Assembly: GCF_001722335.1 (NCBI RefSeq)
Contig: NZ_MIHA01000012.1
Span: forward strand, 1-64,000
DNA: 64,000 nucleotides
Source: Mycolicibacterium flavescens
Lineage (GTDB): Bacteria > Actinomycetota > Actinomycetes > Mycobacteriales > Mycobacteriaceae
Direction: 5' to 3'
The position numbers were made by a program, and so were the translations under genes. Below, piece after piece: positions 33,721-43,431 of the stretch (positions are counted from its first letter, which is position 1; each line of letters starts with the position of its first letter). The notes beneath the pieces are model-generated. The model did no database searches. It was not told where the DNA came from and saw nothing but the letters and a program-made list of their open reading frames with translations.

Positions 33721-36700
33721 ATGGGATACAGCGGCTATATCGGCCGGGTCGGGGCGCTCGCGGTCGCGCTAGGGATCGGATTCGCGGTGGGCTCGCCTGC
33801 CGGCGTCGTGTGGGCGGAGCCGACGGACGGCAGCGCGGCGGATGCGAACCCGTCCGCCGATCAGCCGGCCGACTCCCCCACCAAGCCCGAGAGCGCCGGC
33901 GACGAGTCGACCGACCCCGAATCGGAGTCCGACCCGATCTCCGAACTCGACGACGGCGTGGTGGCTTCCGACCCGGACGACGCGACGCCGACCGTCGAGC
34001 CCGATCCCGAGCCTGAGCCTGAGCAGGAACCGGCGGCGAAGCCCGCCGACCGCGACAACGATTGGAACGCCGCGCTCAACGCCGAACCGGCCGAACCCGC
34101 ATACGCCAACCAGGTCTCCGGCCCGGCGGCACCGCCGGACGTCACCGATCTGCAGCTCCGGTCGGCCGCCGCCGAGGAACCGCCGGTCGAGCAGCCGGTC
34201 GACGCTGCGGCACAGCAGTTCGTAGCCACCTCGCTCGTCCACGAGACCCAGCAGGAAGAGGATCAACAAGAGCAGGCGCCCGTCCCGGCGCCGGCTCCCC
34301 CGCCCTCGATCTTCACTGCACTCAACACCCTTGTGGCGCCTGCGATCTCGGGGTTCTTTGCTGCGCTGTCCGGCAATCCTTCGGGCTCGCCGCTGGCGTG
34401 GCTGTTCGCGGCCTTCGCCCGCAGGGACGTCGGCGAGAGCACCGCGCTCGCCGTCGTCAACGAGTCCCCTACGGTGTCAACCGAATTCGACTCGCAGGTC
34501 GCCGCGACGGGCGCTGTCACCGGCAGGATCGTCGCCGTCGACCCCGAGGGCAACAAGCTCACCTACAAGCTCACGTCAGCCCCCACCGACGGCACCGTGT
34601 CGTTCGACGCCAAGACCGCGAAGTTCACGTACACCCCCACGACCGCGCAGCGGATCCTCGCCGCCACCACACCCGAGATCGATACGGTCGCGATGACGGT
34701 GACGGTGTCCGACGGCACCAACAACATCGTGCAGGTCATCGACGTTCCGGTCGGCGAGGCGCCGATCGCCAAACTGGCCGACATCGGCCCTGTCGACGAC
34801 ACCACCGCCGTCGTCACCACTGCTACGCGTGCCTACGTGACCAACCGGGCCGCCGGCACGGTAACCGTCATCGACACGGTGAACAACACGGTCATCGGCA
34901 CGCTGAACGCCGGGCCGACGCCCGACGCGCTGGCCGTCAAACCCGACGGCACCCGCCTGTACGTCTCGAGCGTCGAAAACAATACGGTCACCGTGCTCAA
35001 CACGGCGACCGGCGCGGTCGTGAAAACCATCGCCGTCGCCTCACCTACTGCGATCGCGATGAGTCCGCGCGGCGACGTACTGTACGTCGCAGGTGATTCC
35101 GGGGCGCTCACCAGGATCAACACGGCGTACAACTCGATCGACTCCGTCGTGAAGCTGCCCGCCGGGACGCGGCCGACCGGCCTGGTCATCGGCTCGGACA
35201 GTGCCACGGTCTACGTCATCGGAACCAAGCCCGACGGCACCGGCTCCGTCTCGGTCACGCAATACGCCTGGTTCTCGGCCCGATCCACCGCGTTCGCCGA
35301 ACCGCCCGTCGCCCCAACGAGTATCGCGATCAGCCCGGACAACAAGCGGCTCTACGTCGGCGCCGCGGACGGCACGCTGACCGTTTACGACACCGGCACC
35401 CGGACGGTGGTCGGCTCCTACAACAGCATCGGCCTGGACCCGATCACCGCGCTGACCGTCAGCAAGGACGGCTCCATGGTCACCGCGCTGAACCAGCGCG
35501 GCTGGATCATGACCGTCGAGCCGAAAACCGGTGAGAGGCTGCGCATGTTCTGGACGCGGCCGGAGATCGAACCGTTGGCGGCCACACCGAGGATGGCGGC
35601 CAGCCCCGACGGCCGGACGCTGTTCACCACGAACGCCGACGCCGGCGTCGTCTACGCCGTCTCACTCATCGGCCCGAACACCGCACCGACCACGGCCGCG
35701 GCGACCGTCGGTGCACCCAACGCGAGCACGGGTGCGGTCACGGGTGCGATCCGCGCCTCCGACGCGGACAAAGATCCGTTGACGTACGCGGTCACCAGCG
35801 GGCCGGCCAAGGGCAAGCTCACGCTGAGGACCGACGGGACGTTCACCTATACGCCCACCGCCGCGGCACGCCACGCGGCGGCCGGCGCCGACGGGTCCTT
35901 GAAGAGCGATTCGTTCACCGTGGCGGTGTCCGACGGCCGCGGCAGCGTGGCCTACTCGACCGTCGAAATCGACATCTCGCCGGCCAACAAAGTCCCGACG
36001 ATTACCAAAACCGTTGGCAATCCGAACAGTTCGACCGGAGTGGTCACGGGAAAGGTCTCCGCCAGCGACGGCGACAGGGATGCGCTGAGCTACACGGTGA
36101 GCACCGCCCCGGCCAAGGGGACGGTGACGCTGAGTCCCACCGGGTCGTTCACCTACACGCCGACCGCGGAGGCCCGCCATCAAGCGGCCAGAACCGGTGC
36201 GGCGGCCGCCGCCAAGCAGGACACCTTCACCGTCACCGTCGACGACGGGCACGGCGGCGTCGTTCCGGTGACGGTGGCCGTCAAGATCAGCCCGCTGAAC
36301 TCCAAGCCGACCGCCGTCACGGCGACGGACGTGTGGGCCAATCCCAACAGCGGGGTGGTCACCGGCAAGCTGTCCGCGACCGACGCCGACAACGACACCC
36401 TGAGCTATTCGGTGACTGCTCCGAAGAAGGGCACGCTGGCCGTCGGCGAGGACGGACGGTTCACCTTCACGCCGACCGACGCCGCCCGCCGGGCCGCGTC
36501 GGCGCCGAGGGCCACCGCAGCGGCCAAGACCGAGACGGTGACCGTCACCGTCGCCGACGGTCACGGCGGTACCGCCACCTACAAGCTGAACCTGGCAATC
36601 ACCCCGCTCGGTCACGTCAATGTCGCGCCGGCCAATCCGGTCGCGACGGTCAATGACCCGACGCTGGCGATCGGCGCGGTGACCGGCGTCGTGTCAGTCG

Positions 36701-37941
36701 ACGATCCCGAGCGCGACACCCTCACCTACACGGTTCAGACCGCTCCGACGAAGGGGCTGGTCAAGGTCGACGCGGCGACGGGCGCGTTCACCTACGTGCC
36801 GGACGTCGAATCCCGTTACGCCGCAGCGGCTTCGCCGAGCGACGCCACCGACACCTTCACCGTCACCGTCAGCGACGGTTACGGCGGCACCGCGACCACG
36901 ACCGTCGTGGTGGCGATCGCCCCGCCGGACACGGCGTCGTCGGCGATCGACCAGCGCGCGACCACGGTTGCCGTGGCCACCCCCGAGTTCTGGTGGTACT
37001 CCGACGAAGACCTCGCCAAAGGCCTGGACCTGATGAAGGAATCCGGGGTGGACACCATCCGGATCCTGATCCCCTGGGCCCTGGTGGAACCCGAGGACGA
37101 CGTGTGGACCTGGGACCGCACCGACCGGCTGGTCAACGGCGCGCGCGACCGCGACATCAAGGTCCTCGCGGTGCTCAACCATCCGCCGGAGTGGGCCGTG
37201 ACGCCGGGCACGGATCCCCTCGTCGGATCCCCCGCCGACCCGGCCCAGTACGCCGAGTACGTGGGCATGGTGGCGACCCGCTACAAGGGGCAGGTCGGCG
37301 CCTACGAGATCTGGAACGAACCCAACGGCCAAATGTTCTGGCAGCCGAAGCCGAACGCCGCCGACTACACCGAACTGCTGCAGGCGGCCTATCCGGTGAT
37401 CAAGGAGATCGACCCGGACGCGGTGGTCATCGCCGGCTCGATCGGCGCCATCCTCGACGACGGCGACTGGACCACCGACTCGGTGCGCTTCCTGAAGGAG
37501 ATGTACGAGGCGGGTGCGGCCGGCTACTTCGATGCGCTGTCCTACCACCCGTACCACTACACGACGCCGTTCTCGACCGGCGCCTGGCTCCAGGGCTCAC
37601 CGATCAACCAGCTGAACGAGATGCGCGCGCTGATGACCGCCCACGGCGACGGCAACAAGAAGATCTGGGCCACCGAGTACGGTCAGCCGGCCTCGGTGGA
37701 GTCCGAGCTGAACCAGGCCTACTACATCGCGGACTTCCTGCAGGCCTGGCGCGATCTGGATTACGCGGGTCCCGCGTTCATCCACACCATCCGCGACCTT
37801 CCGCCGGAGATCCAGAATCCGGTCGAGGAGTCCCTTGGACTGTGGCGGTGGGACTGGTCGGAGAAACTGGCGCTCGGCGTCGTCGAAACCATCATCGAGG
37901 AGAACAAGGAGCGGCTGAACCAGCCGCCGAGCGAGCTGTAG
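33721..37941 (+). CDS. Giant exported protein: beta-propeller, VCBS/cadherin-like repeats and C-terminal GH-A glycosidase
   Basis: A 1406-aa protein. Signal module 1-32 ([11 protein letters not shown], ending VVWAEP). An acidic Pro/Glu/Asp linker follows to about 200. A first cadherin/VCBS-like repeat is at about 248-345. A YVTN-type beta-propeller spans about 345-655 (YVTNRAAGTVTVIDTVNNTV, LYVSSVENNTVTVLN). Four more repeats of about 100 residues (657-1075) share TGAVTG, D-D-P/D-L-T/S-Y and FTYTPT-AARHAAA. The clan GH-A barrel is about 1080-1400, with acid/base E1200 in YEIWNEPN and likely nucleophile E1319 in KIWATEYGQP. This suggests a surface endo-glycosidase on an extended stalk; GH39 or GH5-like, substrate unknown. 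The stop abuts the convergent SDR gene. Confidence 0.88.
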   Translation: MGYSGYIGRVGALAVALGIGFAVGSPAGVVWAEPTDGSAADANPSADQPADSPTKPESAGDESTDPESESDPISELDDGVVASDPDDATPTVEPDPEPEPEQEPAAKPADRDNDWNAALNAEPAEPAYANQVSGPAAPPDVTDLQLRSAAAEEPPVEQPVDAAAQQFVATSLVHETQQEEDQQEQAPVPAPAPPPSIFTALNTLVAPAISGFFAALSGNPSGSPLAWLFAAFARRDVGESTALAVVNESPTVSTEFDSQVAATGAVTGRIVAVDPEGNKLTYKLTSAPTDGTVSFDAKTAKFTYTPTTAQRILAATTPEIDTVAMTVTVSDGTNNIVQVIDVPVGEAPIAKLADIGPVDDTTAVVTTATRAYVTNRAAGTVTVIDTVNNTVIGTLNAGPTPDALAVKPDGTRLYVSSVENNTVTVLNTATGAVVKTIAVASPTAIAMSPRGDVLYVAGDSGALTRINTAYNSIDSVVKLPAGTRPTGLVIGSDSATVYVIGTKPDGTGSVSVTQYAWFSARSTAFAEPPVAPTSIAISPDNKRLYVGAADGTLTVYDTGTRTVVGSYNSIGLDPITALTVSKDGSMVTALNQRGWIMTVEPKTGERLRMFWTRPEIEPLAATPRMAASPDGRTLFTTNADAGVVYAVSLIGPNTAPTTAAATVGAPNASTGAVTGAIRASDADKDPLTYAVTSGPAKGKLTLRTDGTFTYTPTAAARHAAAGADGSLKSDSFTVAVSDGRGSVAYSTVEIDISPANKVPTITKTVGNPNSSTGVVTGKVSASDGDRDALSYTVSTAPAKGTVTLSPTGSFTYTPTAEARHQAARTGAAAAAKQDTFTVTVDDGHGGVVPVTVAVKISPLNSKPTAVTATDVWANPNSGVVTGKLSATDADNDTLSYSVTAPKKGTLAVGEDGRFTFTPTDAARRAASAPRATAAAKTETVTVTVADGHGGTATYKLNLAITPLGHVNVAPANPVATVNDPTLAIGAVTGVVSVDDPERDTLTYTVQTAPTKGLVKVDAATGAFTYVPDVESRYAAAASPSDATDTFTVTVSDGYGGTATTTVVVAIAPPDTASSAIDQRATTVAVATPEFWWYSDEDLAKGLDLMKESGVDTIRILIPWALVEPEDDVWTWDRTDRLVNGARDRDIKVLAVLNHPPEWAVTPGTDPLVGSPADPAQYAEYVGMVATRYKGQVGAYEIWNEPNGQMFWQPKPNAADYTELLQAAYPVIKEIDPDAVVIAGSIGAILDDGDWTTDSVRFLKEMYEAGAAGYFDALSYHPYHYTTPFSTGAWLQGSPINQLNEMRALMTAHGDGNKKIWATEYGQPASVESELNQAYYIADFLQAWRDLDYAGPAFIHTIRDLPPEIQNPVEESLGLWRWDWSEKLALGVVETIIEENKERLNQPPSEL
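35693..36940 (+). repeat. Four tandem VCBS/cadherin-like coding repeats
   Basis: Repeat units of roughly 310 bp begin near 35693, 36000, 36303 and 36625. Each encodes a domain with TGxVTG, an acidic D-D-P/K-D pair, L-T/S-Y, then FTYTPT and a closing TVTVxDGxGG strand. The protein sequence is far better conserved than the DNA, so these are old duplications under selection. The paralogous gene holds the matching set around 41200-42450. Confidence 0.8.
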
Positions 37942-38832
37942 CTAGAGCGGAAGGCTTGTGCCCGTTTCCTTCTCGGCGAACTCCCAGAGCCGGCGCGCGT
38001 CGGTGTAGTCGCACGCCACCGCGGCCCTGCCGCTGAGCGTCGGAGCGCCCTTCAGACCGAGCCTGCTGTCGATGCCCACGTAGCTGCCGGGCGGGATCGG
38101 TTCGGTCATGCAGTACAGGGTCGGTGCGGCCCCGGCATCGGTGTTGTTGGCGAGCACGTTCGCCGCGGCCTTGACCACCCTGTGGAAGGCCGCCATGACG
38201 GGCTTTTCGGAGACATTGGACAGGTTCGAGGCCACCCATCCCGGATGGGTCAGGTAACTGCACACCGGTGACCCGGCCTCGCGGAGGCGGCGGTCCAGTT
38301 CGAGCCCCCACAGCATCACCGCGAGCTTGGACCGGGCGTACGCCGGAAACGCCGACCACTTGGCCCGGCGCAGGTGCGGGTCGTCGAAGTTGATCGTGGC
38401 CGTCTTGTGCGCGTCGGAGCCGACGTTGATGATCTGTGACCGGACCCGGGGAAACAGCAGGTTGGTCAACGCGAACGGCCCGAGGAAGTTGGTGCCCAGG
38501 GTGTTCTCGAAGCCGTCGACGGTTTCGGTACGTTTCTGCGCGACCAGGCCCGCGTTGTTGATCAGGATGTCGACGTCACCGTCGAGCAGGTCGGGGAACG
38601 CCCGCACCGACGCCTGGTCAGCCAGATCGAGTTTCACGATCGAGGTGTCGCCGCCGATCTCGGCCGCCCGCTGGGCGCCGAGTTCGAGGTTGCGCACGGC
38701 GAGCACCACATGCGCGCCGGCACGAGCCAGTGCCGTGGCCGTAGCAAGGCCGACGCCGTTGGTGGCCCCGGTGACGATGATCCGCTGTCCGCTCAGATTG
38801 CCGAGTCGGCTCGGCGACCAGTTCGTAACCAC
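37942..38832 (-). CDS. SDR family oxidoreductase (retinol-dehydrogenase-like)
   Basis: The 296-aa classical SDR has the cofactor motif IIVTGATNGVGLATA, NNAGL at the central strand and YARSK as the catalytic YxxxK. The long C-terminal region after SYLTHPGWV resembles the retinol/protochlorophyllide reductase-like branch common in actinobacteria. ATG start at 38832. Its stop codon directly abuts the stop of the convergent giant glycosidase gene. It is the only gene between the two glycosidase paralogues; substrate unknown. Confidence 0.88.
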   Translation of the reverse strand: MVTNWSPSRLGNLSGQRIIVTGATNGVGLATATALARAGAHVVLAVRNLELGAQRAAEIGGDTSIVKLDLADQASVRAFPDLLDGDVDILINNAGLVAQKRTETVDGFENTLGTNFLGPFALTNLLFPRVRSQIINVGSDAHKTATINFDDPHLRRAKWSAFPAYARSKLAVMLWGLELDRRLREAGSPVCSYLTHPGWVASNLSNVSEKPVMAAFHRVVKAAANVLANNTDAGAAPTLYCMTEPIPPGSYVGIDSRLGLKGAPTLSGRAAVACDYTDARRLWEFAEKETGTSLPL

Positions 38833-39210
38833 CGTTCGAGATTAACGACGGGCGTCGCGGCGACGGGTCGCGGCCGTCACAGCGCCCGGCAACCAGAAAT
38901 CCCGCCCGTGAACTTATTTCGTTCCCGAAAGTAACTGAATTTGAGCTATCAAGATCAGAAGTTTGCTATTTCACACAATTGGTGGCGCAATAACCTGGCT
39001 TATGTCACGTTTTACCGGCAAACGGTTTTGCCACCGTTGAACACTGCCGACGCGTCCTGTTGACCGCCGATTAGATCGGCGGCTTCGGTTCCAAGATCAT
39101 TTGCAAACCGCCTCCGACAAGCGCATATTTGATTTACGTTGATGTCAATTCCCGGCGCTCTCAGCCCAGAGCAGACGGGGAGAGTTCCTGCGGGCAATTG
39201 CCCAGCTAAC
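38833..39210 (+). promoter_or_regulatory. AT-rich structured leader upstream of second glycosidase gene
   Basis: No gene. From about 38905 the sequence is clearly AT-richer than the flanks. A candidate promoter is TTGAGC (38941-38946), 17 bp, TGCTAT (38964-38969). Two perfect hairpins follow: GGCAAA-CGGT-TTTGCC at 39017-39032 and CCGCCGAT-TAG-ATCGGCGG at 39064-39082. A 5' leader of about 250 nt with such stems could hold post-transcriptional control, but no known riboswitch was recognised. Confidence 0.4.
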
Positions 39211-39225
39211 ACTGAACGATGGGGG
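39211..39225 (+). promoter_or_regulatory. Shared pre-start element, copy C
   Basis: ACTGA, four bases, then TGGGGG, ending 8 bp before the ATG at 39234. It matches the elements at 29755 and 33699. An in-frame ATG at 39219 lies inside the element; alignment with the paralogue favours 39234 as the true start. Confidence 0.5.
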
Positions 39226-39233
39226 CCCGGCTA

Positions 39234-42200
39234 ATGGGATACAGCAGTTACGTCGGCCGGGTCGGTGCCCTCGCCGTCGCATTGGGAGTCGGCGTGGCGA
39301 TTGCCTCGCCCGCAGGAATTGCGTGGGCCGAGACCGAGACGACGGCAACCGATTCCGGGCCGTCGGCAGCCGCACCGGCCGAGAATCAGGACGCCCCGGG
39401 GTCGACCGACACCACCGCGTCCCCTGACACGTCCGCCCCGCAGGAAGCCGACGCTGACGACGACCCCGCCCCGTCGACCGAGACGACCTCACCGTCGAAC
39501 CAGACCGTCGAGGTCGCCGACGGAGTGACCGTGTCGAGTTCCGGCGGTGCCCACACCTCCACCCACGGCGACACGACCGAAGAGGCCGACGACGAGGTGG
39601 TGCCTGAGGACGAACCCGACGAGCCGGCACCGGCCGACAAGAGCTCGAACAACGACACGGGGGACGCGGCGCCTGCGGAGAAGCCCGTCACCCAGGTCTC
39701 GGCGCACACCGTGCAGACCGACGGCTTCGCGCAGCCTGCGGAGGAACCCGCGGTGCCCCAGCCCGAGCCCACCAGCGTCGCTGTCGCGGAGCCCGCCGCT
39801 CCCCCGTCGACCACCCAGGCGCCGACGGTGGTCGACACGGTCGTCGAAGCCCTTGTCACGCCACTGATCTCACGGATCCTCACCGCGTTCCCCGGTGATC
39901 CGGCCACCTCCCCGCTCGGCTGGCTGCTGCTCGGTGCGGCCCGACGTGAGGTCGGCGCCCTCGACGCCGCCGCCATGCAGAGCAGCGCCGTGAGCAGCGG
40001 CCCGACTGTCGGCGTCACGCTGGACGCGCCGCTGTCCGCGACCGGGGCCGTCACCGGCCGCATCGTGACCGACGGCTTCACCGGCGGTCCGCTGACCTAC
40101 ACCGTCACCGGGGCTCCCGCCACGGGCAGCCTGGTATTCGACGCGGCGACAGCGACATTCACCTACACACCGACCACCTCGCAGCGCCTCGACGCGGCCA
40201 CCACCGCCGCGTCCGACGCCGTCGCGATGACGATCACCGTCAGCGACGGCACCACCAGCGTGGCCTCCGTCGTCGACATCCCGGTGGCCGCCTACCCGAT
40301 CTCACCCACCACCGATCTGGGTTCCGTGGGCAACGCCCACAGCATCGCGGTGGCCGGCAAGTACGCCTACGTCACCAACCGGGCCGCGGGCACCGTCACC
40401 ATGATCGACACGACCACCAACACCGTCGTGCGCACCTACGCGGTCGGCGCCACCCCCGACGGCGTCGCGGTCAAGCACGACGGCTCCCGGATGTACGTGT
40501 CGAGTTCCGCGGGCAACACCGTGCGGATCATCAACACAGCCAACGGCAAGGTGGTCAAGACCATCAAGGTCGCCGCCCCCAGCGCGATCACCGTCGACGC
40601 GTCGGCCTCCACGCTGTACGCCACCAGCCTGACCGACGGCACCCTCAAGAAGATCAACCTGAAGTGGTTCTCGGTCTCCACGGTGAAACTGCCCGCGGGG
40701 TCGCGGCCCACCGACGTGGCGGTCGGCCCGGACCAGCGGATCTACGTGGTCAGCAGCCACGCCGACGGCCGCGGCTCGATCGCGGTCCTGGGCCCCTCGT
40801 CGAAGGCCGCCACCGCGGTCCTCGACCTGCCCGGCGGCACAGGCGCTCTGGCGGTGGGTCCGGACGGCAAGCGGCTGTACGTCACCTCGTCCGACGGCAA
40901 TGTGCACGTCGTCGACACCGCCACCACCGCGATCGTCGCGAGCCACCGGGTGTCCGGTGTGCCGGCGGCCGTCGCGGTCAGCAGGGACGGCAGCACGCTG
41001 CTGGTCACCGACGGCGACGGCGTGATCACCGCGCTCGACGCCGCGACCGGCGCAGCGCTCGGCACGGTCGCCACCCGCGCCCCCGACGAAGCACCGCGCG
41101 TTGCAACGGGGTTGACGCCGAAGGCCGTCGCCAGCCTCGACGGCACCAAGCTCTACGTCACCGACCCCGGCACCGGCCGGATCCACACCGTCGCCCTGCC
41201 CCCGATCAACAGCGCACCCGAGGCGGGCGCACCGCAACTCGGCACCCCGGTGACCAAGACCGGAGCCGTCAGCGGGCACGTCGGCGCCGTCGATCCCGAC
41301 GGTGATCCGCTCAAGTACGCGCTGGCCTCCGCCCCGGCCCGGGGCAAGGTGACGGTCAAGGCCGACGGCACGTTCACCTACACCCCGACGGCGCAGGCCA
41401 GGCACGCGGCGTCCGCGGTCGGCGTCACCGCCGTCACCACCGACTCGTTCACGGTGACCGTGACCGATGGCAAGGGGGCAACCAGCCTCGCCACGGTCAC
41501 CGTGAACATCTCCCCCACCAACGCGGCCCCGGTCGTGAAAATCAGTGTCGGGAAACCGAACTCGACCACCGGCGTGATCGGCGGCAGCGTCACCGCCAGC
41601 GACGCCGACAAGGACGTCCGCACCTACACCGCGACCGTCCAGCCCACCAGGGGCACACTGGTGCTCGACCGGGCCACCGGCAAGTTCACCTACACGCCGA
41701 CCGCGGAGGCGCGCCACGCCGCCGCGAAACTCGGCGCACCGGCCGCCGCGAAGGCCGACACGTTCACCGTCACCGTCGACGACGGGCACGGCGGCGTCGT
41801 CGAGAAGACGGTCACCGTGACGGTCACCCCGACCAACGCGAAACCCACCGCACCGACGGTCAACTCGTCGGTGGACCCGACGACCGGCGAGGTGGTCGGC
41901 ACCGTCAAGTTCACCGACACCGACGCCGACGCGCTGACCTACACCGCGACCGCCGCGAAGAAGGGCGTGTTCTCGGTCGACGGCAACGGTAACTTCACCT
42001 ACACCCCGACCGCGGCCGCCCGGCAGGCCGCTGCCGCACCGGGCGCCAAGGCGGCCGCGAAGGTCGACACCGTCACCGTCACCGTCACCGACGGGCACGG
42101 CGGCACCGCCACGGTCACCCTGAATCTCACGGTCACACCGGCACTTCCGCAGTCCGGAGCCGGCTACGAGGCCTCCAACCCGACGGCGGCGATCGGAACC

Positions 42201-43430
42201 GTGATCGGGAAGGTGACCGCCGTTCCGGCCGCCGACGGCCCGACCTACGCGTTGGGCACGGGCCCGGCCAAGGGGCTGGTGAAGGTCGACGCAGCCACCG
42301 GGTCCTTCACCTACGTGCCCAACGTCGACGCGCGGTACGCCGCCGCCAAGACAGCGGGCGTCGACACCGACACGTTCACCGTCACCGTCACCGACGCGTT
42401 GGGCTTGAAGACCACCGTGACCGTGAACGTCGAGATCGCCCCGCCGCTGGCGTCGGCGATGGACCAGCGCCCGACCACGATCGCGGTGACCGCGCAGGAG
42501 ATGTACTTCTACAACCAGGCCGACACCGACCGGGCGCTGAACCTGTTGCAGGAGGCCGGTGTCACCAACATCCGCATCCTGGTGCCGTGGATGAGCGTCG
42601 AATTCCTCGACGACGTCTGGACCTGGGGTGCGGTCGACCGGATGGTCAACGGCGCGGCGGCCCGGGGCATCGAGGTGCTCGCGGTGTTGAACTCGCCGCC
42701 GGTGTGGGCGTCGGTGCCCGACGTGCCGCTGCTGTCGGGCCGGCCCGCCAAGGTCGAGGAGTTCGCCGAGTACGCCGCCAAGGTCGCGGCCCGTTACGCG
42801 GGCAAGATCTCGGCCTACGAGATCTGGAACGAGCCGAACTACTGGGGCTTCTGGGCGCCCGGCCCGAGCCCGGCGCAGTACACCGAGCTTCTCAAGGCCG
42901 CCTACCCGGTGATCAAGGCCGCCGACCCGAACGCCGTCGTGCTCGCGGGATCCGTCGCCTCGGTGATCGACTTCCTCAACATCACGATCAACCCGGTGCG
43001 GTTCATCAAGGAGATGTACGCCGCGGGCGCAGCGGGTTACTTCGACGCGATCGCGTTCCACCCCTACCTGTACGGGTTGCAGTTCTCCAAGGGCGGGTCG
43101 ACGGTCAACGCGCCGCTGTGGCAGGCCAAGGAGATCTACAAGCTGATGGTCGCCAACGGCGATGGGAACAAGAAGATCTGGGCCACCGAGTACGGCCAGC
43201 CCTCGCATCTGGTGTCCGAGGACAGCCAGGCGGCATTCATCGCCGACTTCCTGCGCAGCTGGCGCAACCAGTCCTGGGCCGGCCCGGCGTTCATCCAGAC
43301 CATCAAGGACAACACCGAAGCGGATCCGAACGCCGCCAACATGGGGTTGTTCCGCAAGGACTGGACGCCGAAGGCGGCGTGGACCACGCTCATCGAGCTG
43401 ATCCAGGAGAATGCCCGGCTGCTGACCTGA
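39234..43430 (+). CDS. Giant exported protein: beta-propeller, VCBS/cadherin-like repeats and C-terminal GH-A glycosidase (paralogue)
   Basis: The 1398-aa paralogue of the protein at 33721 has the same order of parts. They are a signal module with [11 protein letters not shown] ending near AWAET, an acidic Thr/Pro/Asp linker, a first VCBS-like repeat, and a YVTN propeller (YVTNRAAGTVTMIDTTTNTV). Four further repeats (FTYTPTAEARHAAA type) and the GH-A domain follow. Counted from the ATG at 39234 the catalytic residues are E1200 (YEIWNEPN) and E1319 (KIWATEYGQP), exactly the numbers in the paralogue, which supports this start. The linker diverges most, the signal and catalytic parts least. Secreted or surface-attached polysaccharide hydrolase is the best inference. 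It ends 1 bp before the convergent LLM gene. Confidence 0.88.
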   Translation: MGYSSYVGRVGALAVALGVGVAIASPAGIAWAETETTATDSGPSAAAPAENQDAPGSTDTTASPDTSAPQEADADDDPAPSTETTSPSNQTVEVADGVTVSSSGGAHTSTHGDTTEEADDEVVPEDEPDEPAPADKSSNNDTGDAAPAEKPVTQVSAHTVQTDGFAQPAEEPAVPQPEPTSVAVAEPAAPPSTTQAPTVVDTVVEALVTPLISRILTAFPGDPATSPLGWLLLGAARREVGALDAAAMQSSAVSSGPTVGVTLDAPLSATGAVTGRIVTDGFTGGPLTYTVTGAPATGSLVFDAATATFTYTPTTSQRLDAATTAASDAVAMTITVSDGTTSVASVVDIPVAAYPISPTTDLGSVGNAHSIAVAGKYAYVTNRAAGTVTMIDTTTNTVVRTYAVGATPDGVAVKHDGSRMYVSSSAGNTVRIINTANGKVVKTIKVAAPSAITVDASASTLYATSLTDGTLKKINLKWFSVSTVKLPAGSRPTDVAVGPDQRIYVVSSHADGRGSIAVLGPSSKAATAVLDLPGGTGALAVGPDGKRLYVTSSDGNVHVVDTATTAIVASHRVSGVPAAVAVSRDGSTLLVTDGDGVITALDAATGAALGTVATRAPDEAPRVATGLTPKAVASLDGTKLYVTDPGTGRIHTVALPPINSAPEAGAPQLGTPVTKTGAVSGHVGAVDPDGDPLKYALASAPARGKVTVKADGTFTYTPTAQARHAASAVGVTAVTTDSFTVTVTDGKGATSLATVTVNISPTNAAPVVKISVGKPNSTTGVIGGSVTASDADKDVRTYTATVQPTRGTLVLDRATGKFTYTPTAEARHAAAKLGAPAAAKADTFTVTVDDGHGGVVEKTVTVTVTPTNAKPTAPTVNSSVDPTTGEVVGTVKFTDTDADALTYTATAAKKGVFSVDGNGNFTYTPTAAARQAAAAPGAKAAAKVDTVTVTVTDGHGGTATVTLNLTVTPALPQSGAGYEASNPTAAIGTVIGKVTAVPAADGPTYALGTGPAKGLVKVDAATGSFTYVPNVDARYAAAKTAGVDTDTFTVTVTDALGLKTTVTVNVEIAPPLASAMDQRPTTIAVTAQEMYFYNQADTDRALNLLQEAGVTNIRILVPWMSVEFLDDVWTWGAVDRMVNGAAARGIEVLAVLNSPPVWASVPDVPLLSGRPAKVEEFAEYAAKVAARYAGKISAYEIWNEPNYWGFWAPGPSPAQYTELLKAAYPVIKAADPNAVVLAGSVASVIDFLNITINPVRFIKEMYAAGAAGYFDAIAFHPYLYGLQFSKGGSTVNAPLWQAKEIYKLMVANGDGNKKIWATEYGQPSHLVSEDSQAAFIADFLRSWRNQSWAGPAFIQTIKDNTEADPNAANMGLFRKDWTPKAAWTTLIELIQENARLLT

Positions 43431-43431
43431 G

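Noticed and set aside
39219..39233. Start of the second glycosidase at the upstream ATG (39219)
   Set aside because: That ATG lies inside the shared ACTGA-TGGGGG element; alignment with the paralogue and equal catalytic residue numbers favour 39234.
40302..43208. A 968-codon open frame on the minus strand opposite the second glycosidase gene
   Set aside because: It is the mirror of a GC-rich repeat gene; its Arg/Gly/Asp-rich product has no domain, while the plus strand has a signal peptide and catalytic motifs.
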